Shown here in pieces: positions 8,299-18,037 of a stretch of DNA of 64,000 bases; position 1 is the first letter of the stretch, and each line of letters begins with the position of its first letter. The notes beneath the pieces were generated by a model that saw only the letters and a list, made by a program, of their open reading frames with translations, had not been told where the DNA came from and made no database searches. Source of the stretch: Helicobacter jaachi (GTDB lineage Bacteria > Campylobacterota > Campylobacteria > Campylobacterales > Helicobacteraceae); assembly GCF_000763135.2 (NCBI RefSeq), contig NZ_JRPR02000005.1:47162-111161 (forward strand), read 5' to 3'. The position numbers were made by a program, and so were the translations under genes.

Positions 8299-9663
8299 AT
8301 GAGAACACATTGGCTTAAAGAGCGGGCAAATGACAAGATTCGCACACAATTGCATTATGCAAAAAAAGGCATTATCACGCAGGAAATGGCGTATGTGGCT
8401 AATATTGAGAGCCTAAGCCCAGAGCTTATACGCCAAGAAGTGGCGCGCGGGAGGCTTATTATCCCTGCAAATATTCATCACACCAACTTAGAACCTATGG
8501 GCATTGGCGTGGCTACGCGCACAAAAATTAATTCAAACATCGGTAGCTCCTCGCTTGCAAGCTCTATTGATGAAGAAGTAGAAAAAGTTCAAGTCTCTAT
8601 CAAATATGGCGCGGACACGATTATGGATTTAAGCACGGGCGGAGATTTAGATGAAATACGCACCGCTGTGATTAGGGCTTCAAGCGTGCCTATTGGCACT
8701 GTGCCTATGTATCAGATTCTATATGATGTAAAAAATGATGTCTTAAAGCTTGATATTGACACTATGCTTGCTGTGTTGCGCAAGCAGGCTAAGCAAGGGG
8801 TGAGCTATTTTACTATCCATTGTGGCTTTTTGCTCGCCCATATGCCTTTTGTAGCCAAGCGCAAAATGGGTATTGTCTCGCGTGGGGGCAGCCTTATGGC
8901 AAGCTGGATGATGCACTATCATAAAGAAAATCCATTTTATGAATATTTTGATGAGATTCTAAAAATATGTCAAGAATATGATGTGTCTTTAAGTTTGGGA
9001 GATTCTTTGCGTCCGGGCTGTTTGGCAGATGCGAGCGATGAGGCGCAGTTTGCGGAATTAAAAGTTTTGGGCGAGTTAGCTCAAAGAGCCTTTGAAGCAG
9101 ATGTGCAGGTGATGATAGAAGGACCCGGGCATGTGCCGCTTAATCAAATTGAACGCAATGTGCAGTTGCAAAAACAATACTGCAATGAAGCGCCCTTTTA
9201 TGTGCTAGGACCGCTTGTTACGGATATTGCGGCGGGATATGACCATATCGCAAGTGCCATAGGTGCATGTGTGGCGGCGTGGAAAGGTGTGGCAATGCTC
9301 TGCTATGTAACGCCAAAGGAGCATTTGGGATTGCCAAATGCAAAAGATGTGCGAGAGGGTATTTTGGCTTATAAAATTGCGGCGCATGCGGCTGATATTG
9401 CACGTGGGCGCGTGGGTGCGCGCGATAGAGATGATGAGATGAGCGATGCGAGGTATGCATTTGACTGGAATAGGCAATTTGAGCTAGCGCTCGACCCTGA
9501 TAGGGCGCGCGAATACCACGATGAAGCGCTGCCACAAGAAGTGTTTAAAGATGCGGAGTTCTGCTCTATGTGCGGACCAAAGTTTTGCAGCTATAAAATT
9601 TCACAAGATATTTTTAAAGCTCACGCGCCCCAAAATACAGAATCTAAGCCAGCTTTAGCCTAG
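8299..9663 (+). CDS. thiC: phosphomethylpyrimidine synthase ThiC
   Basis: ThiC is a radical-SAM enzyme that turns 5-aminoimidazole ribotide into hydroxymethylpyrimidine phosphate for thiamine. The 454 residues show the radical-SAM cluster motif near the C-terminus, CSMCGPKFC (Cys 422, 425, 430), and core signatures [49 protein letters not shown] and [13 protein letters not shown] start at the ATG at 8299 because AAAGGA precedes it; a TTG 45 bp further up is in frame but has no such site. Other thiamine genes are not adjacent. A structured repeat element follows the stop by 8 bp. Confidence 0.96.
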   Translation: MRTHWLKERANDKIRTQLHYAKKGIITQEMAYVANIESLSPELIRQEVARGRLIIPANIHHTNLEPMGIGVATRTKINSNIGSSSLASSIDEEVEKVQVSIKYGADTIMDLSTGGDLDEIRTAVIRASSVPIGTVPMYQILYDVKNDVLKLDIDTMLAVLRKQAKQGVSYFTIHCGFLLAHMPFVAKRKMGIVSRGGSLMASWMMHYHKENPFYEYFDEILKICQEYDVSLSLGDSLRPGCLADASDEAQFAELKVLGELAQRAFEADVQVMIEGPGHVPLNQIERNVQLQKQYCNEAPFYVLGPLVTDIAAGYDHIASAIGACVAAWKGVAMLCYVTPKEHLGLPNAKDVREGILAYKIAAHAADIARGRVGARDRDDEMSDARYAFDWNRQFELALDPDRAREYHDEALPQEVFKDAEFCSMCGPKFCSYKISQDIFKAHAPQNTESKPALA

Positions 9664-9671
9664 TGCTTAGA

Positions 9672-9824
9672 TAGATTCTATAATTTCCCACGCTGTTGCT
9701 TTTTTATAAAAAGCCGCGTGGTCTTGCCCAAATGAGCAAAGCTCATCTGTGCGCCTAAAGTATAAAGTTATAGCTTAAGCTTTAGCTAATCTATCAACTT
9801 GGTCTTTAAGGTTAGATTCTATAA
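9672..9824 (+). ncRNA. dispersed structured element, copy A
   Basis: A 153-bp element bounded by TAGATTCTATAA at both ends, just 3' of thiC. It folds into hairpin 1 (CCACGC...GCGTGG enclosing GCTTTTT...AAAAAGC), hairpin 2 (ATGAGC AAA GCTCAT core) and an outer helix between CCTAAAG-AAGTT and AACTT-CTTTAAGG. The same helices recur, with compensatory changes, at 34901-35046 and 52378-52528. Whether it is transcribed as a 3' UTR module or is mobile is unknown. Confidence 0.6.
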
Positions 9825-9912
9825 TTTCCACGCTGTTGCTTTTTGCGTGGTCTTACAATTTCGCGCCAAAGCCGCGCATTTGTGCCTAAAGTTATAAGGC
9901 TAGATTCTATAA
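9813..9912 (+). ncRNA. dispersed structured element, short copy D
   Basis: A 100-bp version in tandem with copy A and sharing its boundary TAGATTCTATAA. Hairpin 1 is kept with a shortened loop (CCACGC...GCGTGG), hairpin 2 has different bases but still pairs around CCAAAGC, and the third helix is reduced to GCCT...AGGC. Ends 52 bp before the YciI gene. Confidence 0.55.
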
Positions 9913-9964
9913 ATTAAGCAAAGTATAGAATCTAGCATGTGTTTAATCTAACAAAGGAGTGAAA

Positions 9965-10264
9965 ATGAAAGCATTATTTGTGTGCCTTGTGCATTATACA
10001 AAGCCTTACGAAGAAGTGCAAACTAAACTTCAAGAGCATAGAGAATACCTCAAAAAAGGCTATGAAAAAGGGATTTTGCTCGCCTCTGGTCCTAGGATTC
10101 CAAAAGATGGGGGGATTATTATTGGCGCATTTGAGGATAAAGACGCCGCATTTGACTTTTCTTGCGGCGACCCTTTTGTGCAGCACAATCTCGCAAAATA
10201 TGAGATTCTCACTTTTGAGCCTGTGTTACACGCAGAAATGTTGAATGATTTTTTAAGTGAGTAA
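9965..10264 (+). CDS. YciI family protein
   Basis: A 99-residue protein of the YciI fold (ferredoxin-like, dimeric alpha/beta barrel family). Visible features: LFVCLVHYTKPYEEVQTKLQEHREYL with the family's conserved His, GILLASGPRIPKDGGIIIGAF and FDFSCGDPFVQHNLAKYEI (the DPF motif). The family's function in Helicobacter is not established; members may bind small metabolites. I start at the ATG at 9965; an in-frame GTG six bases earlier overlaps the AAAGGAG ribosome site. Confidence 0.9.
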   Translation: MKALFVCLVHYTKPYEEVQTKLQEHREYLKKGYEKGILLASGPRIPKDGGIIIGAFEDKDAAFDFSCGDPFVQHNLAKYEILTFEPVLHAEMLNDFLSE

Positions 10265-10265
10265 G

Positions 10266-10343
10266 TGGGGTGGGTGATGGGGTTCGAACCCACGACCCTC
10301 AGAGCCACAACCTGATGCTCTAACCAGCTGAGCTACACCCACC
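10266..10343 (-). tRNA. tRNA-His (GTG)
   Basis: A cloverleaf folds on the minus strand: acceptor GTGGGTG with CACCCAC, D arm TAGCTCAGCTGGTTAGAGC, anticodon loop TTGTGGC (anticodon at 10306-10308), and T arm GGGTTCGAACCC. The extra 5' G (10343) opposite discriminator C (10269) is the hallmark of tRNA-His. CCA is encoded (10266-10268). Confidence 0.96.
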
Positions 10344-10350
10344 GCAAAAA

Positions 10351-10428
10351 TGGTCGGGGCGAAAGGATTCGAACCTTCGACCCCTTGGTCCCAAACCAAG
10401 TGCGCTAACCAGACTGCGCTACACCCCG
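10351..10428 (-). tRNA. tRNA-Pro (TGG)
   Basis: Cloverleaf on the minus strand: acceptor CGGGGTG with CGCCCCG, anticodon loop TTTGGGA (anticodon UGG at 10391-10393), T arm GGTTCGAATCC, discriminator A and encoded CCA. It lies 7 bp before tRNA-His and probably shares its transcript. Confidence 0.96.
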
Positions 10429-10445
10429 ACTAAGCAAAAGGCGTT

Positions 10446-10451
10446 ATTATA
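10446..10451 (-). promoter_or_regulatory. -10 box (TATAAT) for tRNA-Pro/tRNA-His
   Basis: TATAAT on the minus strand, 17 bp before the tRNA-Pro 5' end, so transcription would begin a few bases before the mature tRNA. Confidence 0.55.
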
Positions 10452-10480
10452 ATATAAGAGTGCGCTTTTGTCAAGAATGC

Positions 10481-12523
10481 TCACTCACAGGGCTTTGGTT
10501 GCGATTTTGATATGAGTATTTGAGCATCTTGCGGGGATAGACGCGTATTAAGATAGCTTTTCATATCGGGAAAAAATGCAAGCAAAATAGACAAAATATC
10601 CCCCGTATCTTGCGCGCGTATTAAGGCTTGCAAGGCATTTTCATCATTATGAAACATAAATTTATTTAAGTTTAAATCTGCTTCTTTTAAGCGAAAATAT
10701 ATATTCCCATTAGCCACGCGCTCTAGCGTGAGTGAGGGCAAAATATGCGAGAGGATAAAGCCATTTTCTTTACTCAAATAAAGATTTTCGCCGCAAATCT
10801 TTTGCCTTTCTCTCAAAAGGCTTAATGCCTCATCGCTCACTAATTCTTGCACAAAGCATCTTTTATTAGTCGCGCCCACCAGCAAGAAGTTATCAAAATC
10901 AATGAGATGTTTTTTAAGATTATCAGGCAGATTCTCAATATTTAGCACTTCATCAAGCCTAATTTTAAACATTTCAGGCGCTACACCCTTAAAGCCCTGC
11001 GCCTTATAGGCTTGATAAGCTAGAGATAAAAGAAAATCAACCTCAAGTGGGCTTAGGCATAATTCCCCCTCCATATTCACCTCTTGCGTGAGTAACATAT
11101 CAATTTGCTGCATTTCTTGAGGGGAGAGATTAAGCAGCACTTTAATGTAGCCTGGCTCATCTTTGGGCTTGCTCTCTGCTAGATTAATGCGCGAAAATAT
11201 CGCTCTATCAGTTTGCTCTAGGATAGTGAGCGCATCATTATATAAATCCATATCGTTAGGCGCAATCATATCGCTGTACTGGGATAATTCAGCCTTAATA
11301 AGACGCAATAACTCATCAAAATATTCTTGATTTTGAGCCGTATTTGATAAGATATACGCCCCAAGAAAAAGTGAGGCGATATAGTTTTGAAAAGTGGATT
11401 GCTCAAAGCGGTGCTGCGTGATTTGATAAAATTTAAAATCTTTTTGCAAAAAATCAAGTGCTAAGGGGAGATTGGCAATAAGATTATCATTAAGCAAAGC
11501 AAGGCTTAAATAATCAAGCCCATAGAGGTAATTTGCCACTATCTGGCTATCATAAATATTTTTTAGCGGATTATGGGATATTTGGATAATCTCTTGAGCT
11601 GTTGGGTTATTAAAATCTTTTGTTTTTGAAAGTTCATAAGCATTTTTTGCACGCTCAATATGCAAATACCTATCTACATTTTTTTCTAAAGATATATCAA
11701 CTTGCTGCAAATACGCAAGGAGTTTATTGAAAATTCTATCCATAGGGGCTTGCTCTTTTAATGCCTCTTGATTAAGCAGCACAAAAGTTCTGTCATATAG
11801 CTCATAATGCTCCTTTGGCAAAAAGTCCTTATACCTTGCCAAATCTGCCTCCAGTGCCGTGCGCAAATCTCGGCTAGCCAAATGCTCTTGCGTATTTTGC
11901 TGCATAGAATCTAAGTGATAAAGGGCAAAAAGTATTAAAAGGCGCATTTGTATGTGAGATTCTATAACTGCATTAAGCTCGCCTGTGCCTTTAGCGCTCT
12001 CATATTGCTGATTAAGGAGGGCATCAATATAGCTTGTGTCGCCATTATTGTAGTTAAGAAATAAAAGGCTCAAATAAATTTTAAGCATATTATCAAGCTT
12101 TGCAAGCGTTGAGAGCTGCATATAAGGCTTAGCAGAGGCGCAGAGCATTTCCCATTCTTTAGCTAAAGCAAAGGCTTTTTCAAGTGTCGCACCTTGAATG
12201 GTGTGGGTTTTATTCTCCCTATAAGCTTGTGCAAACATTTGTGAAATCTCATAGGTTTTATACATAACTGGCGCAAATTCATCATCTTTTGGCATCTTGC
12301 GCACTTCTTTTGGCAATAATGTATTGATTTTTGCTTCTATATTAGATTCATAAGTCATATAGGCGACTATTTTGTCCATCAAACCTTCAAGGTTCTCATC
12401 GCCTGTAAGAGATAGGCTTATAGGTGGTGCTTCTACTGGCTGCTCTATGTCTTTAGTATCGCTACAGGATAGAAAGAGAGTGCTTAAAAGGACATAACAC
12501 AGCAGTAAATAGCATTTATTCAT
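10481..12523 (-). CDS. large predicted lipoprotein of unknown function
   Basis: A 680-residue protein I do not recognise. It begins with a lipoprotein signal, MNKCYLLLCYVLLSTLFLSC, with the lipidation Cys at residue 20 followed by SDTKD. The rest is acidic, Leu/Glu/Gln-rich and looks almost wholly alpha-helical (for example LEKAFALAKEWEMLC and LLRLIKAELSQYSDM), with no membrane segment, resembling a helical-repeat scaffold. It is followed on the same strand by nothing but the tRNAs, and is preceded by a second lipoprotein gene, 19 bp upstream. Probably anchored in the periplasm or outer membrane. Confidence 0.7.
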   Translation of the reverse strand: MNKCYLLLCYVLLSTLFLSCSDTKDIEQPVEAPPISLSLTGDENLEGLMDKIVAYMTYESNIEAKINTLLPKEVRKMPKDDEFAPVMYKTYEISQMFAQAYRENKTHTIQGATLEKAFALAKEWEMLCASAKPYMQLSTLAKLDNMLKIYLSLLFLNYNNGDTSYIDALLNQQYESAKGTGELNAVIESHIQMRLLILFALYHLDSMQQNTQEHLASRDLRTALEADLARYKDFLPKEHYELYDRTFVLLNQEALKEQAPMDRIFNKLLAYLQQVDISLEKNVDRYLHIERAKNAYELSKTKDFNNPTAQEIIQISHNPLKNIYDSQIVANYLYGLDYLSLALLNDNLIANLPLALDFLQKDFKFYQITQHRFEQSTFQNYIASLFLGAYILSNTAQNQEYFDELLRLIKAELSQYSDMIAPNDMDLYNDALTILEQTDRAIFSRINLAESKPKDEPGYIKVLLNLSPQEMQQIDMLLTQEVNMEGELCLSPLEVDFLLSLAYQAYKAQGFKGVAPEMFKIRLDEVLNIENLPDNLKKHLIDFDNFLLVGATNKRCFVQELVSDEALSLLRERQKICGENLYLSKENGFILSHILPSLTLERVANGNIYFRLKEADLNLNKFMFHNDENALQALIRAQDTGDILSILLAFFPDMKSYLNTRLSPQDAQILISKSQPKPCE

Positions 12524-12542
12524 ATAAATCCTTTTTTAGATT

Positions 12543-13229
12543 CTATTTTCTGAGCTGCAAAGTAAAAGTATGCTCATCATACCCAACTTTTACTCTTAGC
12601 TCTAGTGTGCCTGCCTGGAGTTTTGAGGGAGCATAGAGTATAAAGCCACCGCGAGGCGCGCCATTTGGCTCAAGGGTATTTTTCTGCATAGCACTTGAGA
12701 CAATAATTGCCCTTTTTGCCCTCTGCTCATCAAGCCTAATTTGCTGCTGCATTCGCTCACGCGCGGAAATAATAAACATTTGAGGATACATATAAAATCC
12801 TCCCATATAGCCACCATACACAAAAGGTATACCTAAAGTATAAGGCTCGATATTGGGCTGTGGCGGTATGTAGAGATGATAAGATTCTATAATATACCCA
12901 TAATCAAAGCTCTCCGTCTTTAGCTCATCTTGATGAAGTGGGGGAATGAGCTTACCATTTTGATACAACTGCACGTAAGATGTGTCAAAAATCACTGCTT
13001 CTTTTGAAAGATTGCGCGCGGAGATAAAAAGTGCTAGAGGAATGATATTTGAGCTGCCCACACGACTTTGCCCCACTTCTAGGCGCACTTTGCTTTGAGG
13101 CTTGCTAGAATCTACTATCTGCACGCCCTCATGATAGAGGCTCACTTGCCCCACTTCAAGCTTATATGTAGCGCACCCGCTCCACCATATAGCCACAAAA
13201 CACGCAAGTAATATGTGATAAGTCCTCAT
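12543..13229 (-). CDS. predicted lipoprotein of unknown function
   Basis: A 228-residue protein with an N-terminal lipoprotein-type signal ending WWSGC (Cys 19), then ATYKLEVGQVSLYHEG. The body is beta-rich with a Tyr/Gly/Pro-rich middle (PYTLGIPFVYGGYMGGFYMYP) and a basic helix (RMQQQIRLDEQRAKRA). The end resembles an immunoglobulin-like strand set (LELRVKVGYDEHTFTLQL). Similar conserved lipoproteins occur in other Helicobacter, but I cannot name a function. It lies 10 bp after the DUF6394 gene and may be the downstream end of the Sec operon. Confidence 0.68.
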   Translation of the reverse strand: MRTYHILLACFVAIWWSGCATYKLEVGQVSLYHEGVQIVDSSKPQSKVRLEVGQSRVGSSNIIPLALFISARNLSKEAVIFDTSYVQLYQNGKLIPPLHQDELKTESFDYGYIIESYHLYIPPQPNIEPYTLGIPFVYGGYMGGFYMYPQMFIISARERMQQQIRLDEQRAKRAIIVSSAMQKNTLEPNGAPRGGFILYAPSKLQAGTLELRVKVGYDEHTFTLQLRK

Positions 13230-13239
13230 ACTCTATCCT

Positions 13240-13581
13240 TTAATAATCGCTCTCCTTTGCCTTTGCCCCTCCAATGCAAAGCAATATCATGGAGAAAAGA
13301 TTAGCCACCACCGCGCCTAAAACCAATGCAGTAGCGATTTCAATATCACCAAAAACCTGCAAAAAAACAAAAGCAGGGATAAGGTGAAAGTCCGCTACAA
13401 GCGAGCTTGCAAAAAGTTCAGCAGAGAGGTTGTTTTTCACCCCTATGCGCAAAGTGGTAGCAATAAAATTAATCGCTGTGGCAATAAAAAGTATAACGAT
13501 ATTGCTCTCATACAAAAAGCCAAGCGTAAAGGTAAGGCTCATCAAGCTAAAAAATACAAAAAAGACTTTACCCCAATCCAT
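13240..13581 (-). CDS. DUF6394 family membrane protein (HP1548-like)
   Basis: A 113-residue membrane protein with about four hydrophobic segments (VFFVFFSLMSLTFTLGFLY, IVILFIATAINFIATTL, LIPAFVFLQVFG, TALVLGAVVANLFSMILLCI). A homologous small protein follows secF in H. pylori (HP1548 next to HP1549), and the same order is kept here, 11 bp after secF. Function is not known; the conserved place suggests a link with the Sec accessory complex, but that is inference. Confidence 0.8.
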   Translation of the reverse strand: MDWGKVFFVFFSLMSLTFTLGFLYESNIVILFIATAINFIATTLRIGVKNNLSAELFASSLVADFHLIPAFVFLQVFGDIEIATALVLGAVVANLFSMILLCIGGAKAKESDY

Positions 13582-13592
13582 TTTTACTCCTT

Positions 13593-14564
13593 TTAGAGGC
13601 GACCTTGCTCATACATGGCGCGCAAACGCTTTTTCTCCTCTTGTTTTTTGAGCTTATTAGTTTCCTTTTGATAATACTCTTCAAGGTTAAAGCCAAAGAT
13701 GAGTGCAACTCTTGGGGCGACAAACATTGAGCTAAAAGTAGCCACCACAACGCCCACAAGCATAGGGAGTGAGAATCCAACAATGATTTCACCTCCAAAA
13801 ATATATAAGGTAAGCACCACAAAAAATACAGTCAAAGATGTGAGCAATGTCCTTGAAAGCGTGCAAGATACGGCTTCATTAATCACATATTTCATATCTT
13901 TTTGGCGCTTTATCATCATTTGCTCGCGGATTCTATCAAAAATAATAATCGTATCATTGATAGAATAGCCAATGATAGTAAGCAATGCCGCTAGCACATC
14001 AAGATTAAAATCCACACCCGCAAGTATCACAGCCCCAGATGCAATAATCACATCATGCACAAGGGCAAAAATCCCAGCGAGTGAGAATCTCCACTCATAG
14101 CGAAAAGAAATATAAATCATCATCGCCACAACCGCTAACACAAGCGAAATGATGCCATTTTTCTTTAGTTCATCTCCTACTTTTGGTCCTACAGAATCTA
14201 GCCTGCGCACCTCAAATGCACCGCTTGGCTCTAAAAGCATTGTAATATCAGCAGCTAGATTCTCATTTACGCCTGTCGTAGTGTAGGGGATTTTTAAAAG
14301 CACTTCCTCTTTAGAGCCAAACTCGCTTACTTGAGAGTTTTTAAAGCGCTCATCTTGCGCGAGTAACTCTCTAATTTGCGCAAGTGATGGACTTTGCGTA
14401 TATTGCAGCTGCATAATAGTGCCGCCTGCAAAGTCAATACCCAAATTAAAGCCCTTAACAAACAAAAGCCCAAAAGAAGCAATGATTAAAAGAATGGATA
14501 AAGCAAGCCCATAGGAGCTATATTTCACAAAATCATAAATTTTAACTTTCTTAAAAATTTCCAT
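13593..14564 (-). CDS. secF: protein translocase subunit SecF
   Basis: SecF works with SecD at the inner membrane, using the proton gradient to pull proteins across after SecA. The 323 residues hold six membrane segments around a periplasmic domain. Family motifs: FNLGIDFAGGTIMQLQY near residue 37, DSVGPKVGDELKKNG before TM2, and the RND-type segment ALLTIIGYSINDTIIIFDRIRE. A basic C-terminal tail (KKQEEKKRLRAMYEQGRL) ends the protein. Twelve bases separate it from secD. Confidence 0.96.
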   Translation of the reverse strand: MEIFKKVKIYDFVKYSSYGLALSILLIIASFGLLFVKGFNLGIDFAGGTIMQLQYTQSPSLAQIRELLAQDERFKNSQVSEFGSKEEVLLKIPYTTTGVNENLAADITMLLEPSGAFEVRRLDSVGPKVGDELKKNGIISLVLAVVAMMIYISFRYEWRFSLAGIFALVHDVIIASGAVILAGVDFNLDVLAALLTIIGYSINDTIIIFDRIREQMMIKRQKDMKYVINEAVSCTLSRTLLTSLTVFFVVLTLYIFGGEIIVGFSLPMLVGVVVATFSSMFVAPRVALIFGFNLEEYYQKETNKLKKQEEKKRLRAMYEQGRL

Positions 14565-14575
14565 ATCTATCCCTT

Positions 14576-16342
14576 TTATCCTTTAATCGCTTGTTTATCG
14601 TGCTCAAGCTTAATGCCAAACCACAGCTGCACATTGCCACTTTTTGTAATCCATTTCATAATGGCTTGATAAATGCCATGTGTGCCAACAATTGCGGTTA
14701 AAATCGAAGCCGTGATACCAATGCTCATAGTGATTGCAAAGCCCTTAATTGCGCCTGTGCCAAAAGCATAAAGCAATACTGCGGCAATAAGCGTGGTGAG
14801 ATTAGAATCAAAAATAGCCCTTGAGGCATTCGCATAGCCCATTTCAATGGACTTTGGTATGCTAAAGCCCGCACGCAGCGCCTCGCGGATTCTCTCATTA
14901 ATAATAATATTTGCATCAACTGCCATACCCACCGTTAGCACGATACCTGCCATACCCGGAAGGGTGAGTGTCGCGCCAAAAAGTGCCATAACAGCGATGA
15001 TAAGCACAATATTCACAAGTAGCGCAATCACTGCAATAACACCTGCAAGCGAATAATAAAGCATCATAAAAAGCACCACTAGCGCAAAGCCGCTCACAAG
15101 AGCAATAAGCGAGGACTTTATAGAATCTTCTCCTAAGCTTGGTCCTACGCTACGCTTTTCAAGCACTTCCATAGGTGCTGGCAATGCCCCACTTTTAAGC
15201 GCGATAGCTAAATCGCCTGCTTTATCCACCGTAAAGCCTCCACTAATTTGCCCACTTCCTCCACCAATGCGCTCGCGGATAACAGGTGCAGAATGCACCT
15301 TGCCATCAAGGACAATCGCCATACGCTTGCCGACATTCGCTCCTGAAAATTCCCCCAAAATCTTAGCCCCCTTAGAATCTAGACTAAAATTTACAATGGG
15401 TTGATTATTTTGGTCATAGCCAGTGCGCGCATCTGTAAGCATAGAGCCATCAAGGATAGGCACGGCTTTAAGCAAGATGACTTGCTCGCTTTGTGTGCTT
15501 TGCTTTTGTAACTTTTCTGTGAGCGTGGCAATTTGTGCTTGAATGTCTGCATATTTGGGATTTGTAGAATCTAGCGCATGAAGTTGCTCATTTAAAATCT
15601 TAATGCTGCTCTCTAGATTCTGTATTTGTGGAGATTTCATAAAAGGCAAAATCACATCATTATACTTTTGAGCCTCAAGCTCGCTCATTGTATTGACACG
15701 CGCATTTCGCTCCTCATCTACTGCCATCATTTGCAAATGTGCGGGCTTAGCGATTAAATCCCTCACTCTCTGCTCTTCCTCAACGCTTGTAATGCCCGGC
15801 AGCTGCACGAGGATATTATCCTTTCCTTGCTGTGTTACGCTAGGCTCTCTCAAACCAAATTCATCAAGCCGATTGCGTATAGTTGCAATCGCTTGCTTAA
15901 GCGCGCCATCGCGTATTTCCTCTGTGTATTCTGCTGTAAATCTAATGGAGTAGTTATTGTTATTTTGCGTGATTTGTAAGCCATTAATTTGGGATAGAAT
16001 CTTATCAAGCATAGGCTTTTCATCACTATCAACTAGCTCGAGATTTATGCTATCATCAAAAATTTTGAGATTATCAATAAGGATATTTTCTTTCTTAGTA
16101 TCAAAAACAATTTGAGAAGCCAGCGAAGAAAAGCGTGCCTTGATGGCCTCTTGTGTTTTAACGCCTAAGAGCAAATTTAAGCCCCCCTGCAGGTCAAGTC
16201 CCAAAGAAATCTTGCGCCAGCCAATATCAGTTTTAATAAAAGAAGGCAGGCTTAAGGCAATGCCAAAAATTGCTGCAAAAATGAGTGCCAAAAGCTTATA
16301 ATTAAAGCCCCTAGCAGGGGAGGGAGTGCGTTGTACTGCCAT
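14576..16342 (-). CDS. secD: protein translocase subunit SecD
   Basis: Partner of SecF in the inner membrane. The 588 residues comprise one N-terminal TM, a large periplasmic part beginning [15 protein letters not shown], and five C-terminal TMs. Motifs seen: [60 protein letters not shown] and [21 protein letters not shown] Gln/Leu-rich insertion around residues 235-285 ([15 protein letters not shown] region) looks like a coiled coil. It starts 2 bp after the yajC stop, indicating translational coupling. Confidence 0.96.
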   Translation of the reverse strand: MAVQRTPSPARGFNYKLLALIFAAIFGIALSLPSFIKTDIGWRKISLGLDLQGGLNLLLGVKTQEAIKARFSSLASQIVFDTKKENILIDNLKIFDDSINLELVDSDEKPMLDKILSQINGLQITQNNNNYSIRFTAEYTEEIRDGALKQAIATIRNRLDEFGLREPSVTQQGKDNILVQLPGITSVEEEQRVRDLIAKPAHLQMMAVDEERNARVNTMSELEAQKYNDVILPFMKSPQIQNLESSIKILNEQLHALDSTNPKYADIQAQIATLTEKLQKQSTQSEQVILLKAVPILDGSMLTDARTGYDQNNQPIVNFSLDSKGAKILGEFSGANVGKRMAIVLDGKVHSAPVIRERIGGGSGQISGGFTVDKAGDLAIALKSGALPAPMEVLEKRSVGPSLGEDSIKSSLIALVSGFALVVLFMMLYYSLAGVIAVIALLVNIVLIIAVMALFGATLTLPGMAGIVLTVGMAVDANIIINERIREALRAGFSIPKSIEMGYANASRAIFDSNLTTLIAAVLLYAFGTGAIKGFAITMSIGITASILTAIVGTHGIYQAIMKWITKSGNVQLWFGIKLEHDKQAIKG

Positions 16343-16344
16343 TG

Positions 16345-16653
16345 TTATGCTTGTGTGTCATCATTTTCATCAAGTTTATAGGCGATAAATTCTTTGGAAA
16401 GTTTAGCAATGGTATCATCATTAAGCCGCACGCTAAAAAAGGTCTTTTCAGGTTTAACAATCTCGCAGATAAGCCCGCCTGTGGTAATAATCTTGTCTCC
16501 CTTTTGCAATGCGTTTATCATTTCTTGATGCTTTTTGCGCTTGACATTGGCAGGACGAATAAGGAGCAGATAAAAAATAGCGATAAAAAATACGATAGGC
16601 AGTAAAGATATGAGCGTTCCTTGCACGCCACCTTGTGCAGCAGTTTCTTGCAT
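16345..16653 (-). CDS. yajC: preprotein translocase accessory subunit YajC
   Basis: A small single-pass membrane protein (102 residues) that joins SecDF. The membrane helix is [18 protein letters not shown], followed by the conserved cytoplasmic block [20 protein letters not shown] and [11 protein letters not shown]. It is the first gene of yajC-secD-secF-DUF6394, in the order found in H. pylori. Confidence 0.95.
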   Translation of the reverse strand: MQETAAQGGVQGTLISLLPIVFFIAIFYLLLIRPANVKRKKHQEMINALQKGDKIITTGGLICEIVKPEKTFFSVRLNDDTIAKLSKEFIAYKLDENDDTQA

Positions 16654-16701
16654 AGCAGTCCTTTATGGTAAAGTTAAAGCCAGGATTCTATCTTAGAATA
16701 G

Positions 16702-18021
16702 CTAAGATTTAGCTTTGCTCATTTTGTGGTTAATAATTAAATACACGCTTCCCACAATCCCTGCAATACTTGAAGCAAGCAAGATTGCCACTTTTGCTAC
16801 ATCTTTTGCCAAAGGATTATTAAAGGCAATATTTGCCACAAACATAGACATTGTAAAGCCGATGCCTGCGAGCATTCCAGCACCAACGATATGACTCCAG
16901 CTCACACCCTGCGGGCGCGCGGCGATTTTGCACTTTTCGCATAAAAATGTAAGCCCAAATATTCCTAGCGGTTTGCCCACTATAAGCCCAAGCATAACGC
17001 CTAGCATAATATAATCCATATGAAAATCCACTTGCGCAGAAATCTCAACCCCAGCATTAGCAAAAGCAAAAAGTGGCATAATAATAAAGCCACATATAGG
17101 GTGCAAAGCATGCTCTAGGCGCAAAAGTGGATTTTGCACTTTGATAAAATCTCGCCTTGCCTCATCAATAGCCTCCATTTGCTGTGAAGAGAGAAGCATA
17201 TTTTTGCGCTCTTTATCATTATTTGCAAAAATATTTATCATTTGTTGGACAATGCTAATAAATTCTTTGCTTTCAATTTTTGGCTTTACGGGGATACAAA
17301 ATGCCAGCGCTACTGCTGCGATTGTAGCGTGAATCCCACCATGATGCACACAAAACCATAGCAAAATACCAACGCCCATATACGCGCCCAAATATCGCAC
17401 TCCTAAGCGATTAAGGATAATAAGCGCAACAATAAGCAATGCTGCCATACCTAAAAATGAAAAATGTAACCCCTCCTCTGATGGATAAAACACCGCAATC
17501 ACAATAATCGCACCCAAATCATCTGCTACAGCAAGCGTTACAAGAAATACTTTTAGCGCTAAAGGCACGCATTTACCAAGCAGTAAAATCACGCCCAAAA
17601 CAAAAGCAATATCTGTCGCCATAGGAATACCAAAGCCATGATATGAAGGTGTATTCATATTAAGTGCGTAATAAATAATGCCCGGCGCAATCATACCTCC
17701 TAGCGCACCAATAACAGGGAAAGCTGCCTTTTGAAAGCCGGATAAATCCCCAAATAGCACTTCGCGCTTAATCTCAAGCCCCACCATAAGAAAAAAGACT
17801 GACATCAATACATCATTAATCCAATCATGAATGCTAAAGCCATAAAAATGCCCCGCAATACTAAAGCCAAAGTCTTGCTCCCAAAAGCTTTTATACATAT
17901 CGCCAAGCGGTGAATTTGCCACAATCATCGCGCTAAGTGCGCAGAAAAATAAAAAAATACCGCTAAAAGATTCTGCGCGGATAAAATTGCTTAGAGCTTC
18001 TGAAATTCTTTGCTTTGCCAC
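16702..18021 (-). CDS. nhaA: Na+/H+ antiporter NhaA, first copy
   Basis: NhaA exchanges internal Na+ for two H+ across the inner membrane. The 439-residue protein has about 12 membrane helices. The ion-binding aspartates are in VADDLGAI (Asp 167/168), and NDVLMSVFFLMVGLEIKREVLFG and GADATDIAF-like PMATDIAFVLGV are present. It follows the second copy by 16 bp on the same strand, so the two are co-transcribed. One nhaA next to yajC is the H. pylori arrangement; here it is duplicated. Confidence 0.95.
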   Translation of the reverse strand: MAKQRISEALSNFIRAESFSGIFLFFCALSAMIVANSPLGDMYKSFWEQDFGFSIAGHFYGFSIHDWINDVLMSVFFLMVGLEIKREVLFGDLSGFQKAAFPVIGALGGMIAPGIIYYALNMNTPSYHGFGIPMATDIAFVLGVILLLGKCVPLALKVFLVTLAVADDLGAIIVIAVFYPSEEGLHFSFLGMAALLIVALIILNRLGVRYLGAYMGVGILLWFCVHHGGIHATIAAVALAFCIPVKPKIESKEFISIVQQMINIFANNDKERKNMLLSSQQMEAIDEARRDFIKVQNPLLRLEHALHPICGFIIMPLFAFANAGVEISAQVDFHMDYIMLGVMLGLIVGKPLGIFGLTFLCEKCKIAARPQGVSWSHIVGAGMLAGIGFTMSMFVANIAFNNPLAKDVAKVAILLASSIAGIVGSVYLIINHKMSKAKS

Positions 18022-18037
18022 TTTTGCTCCTTTAAAA

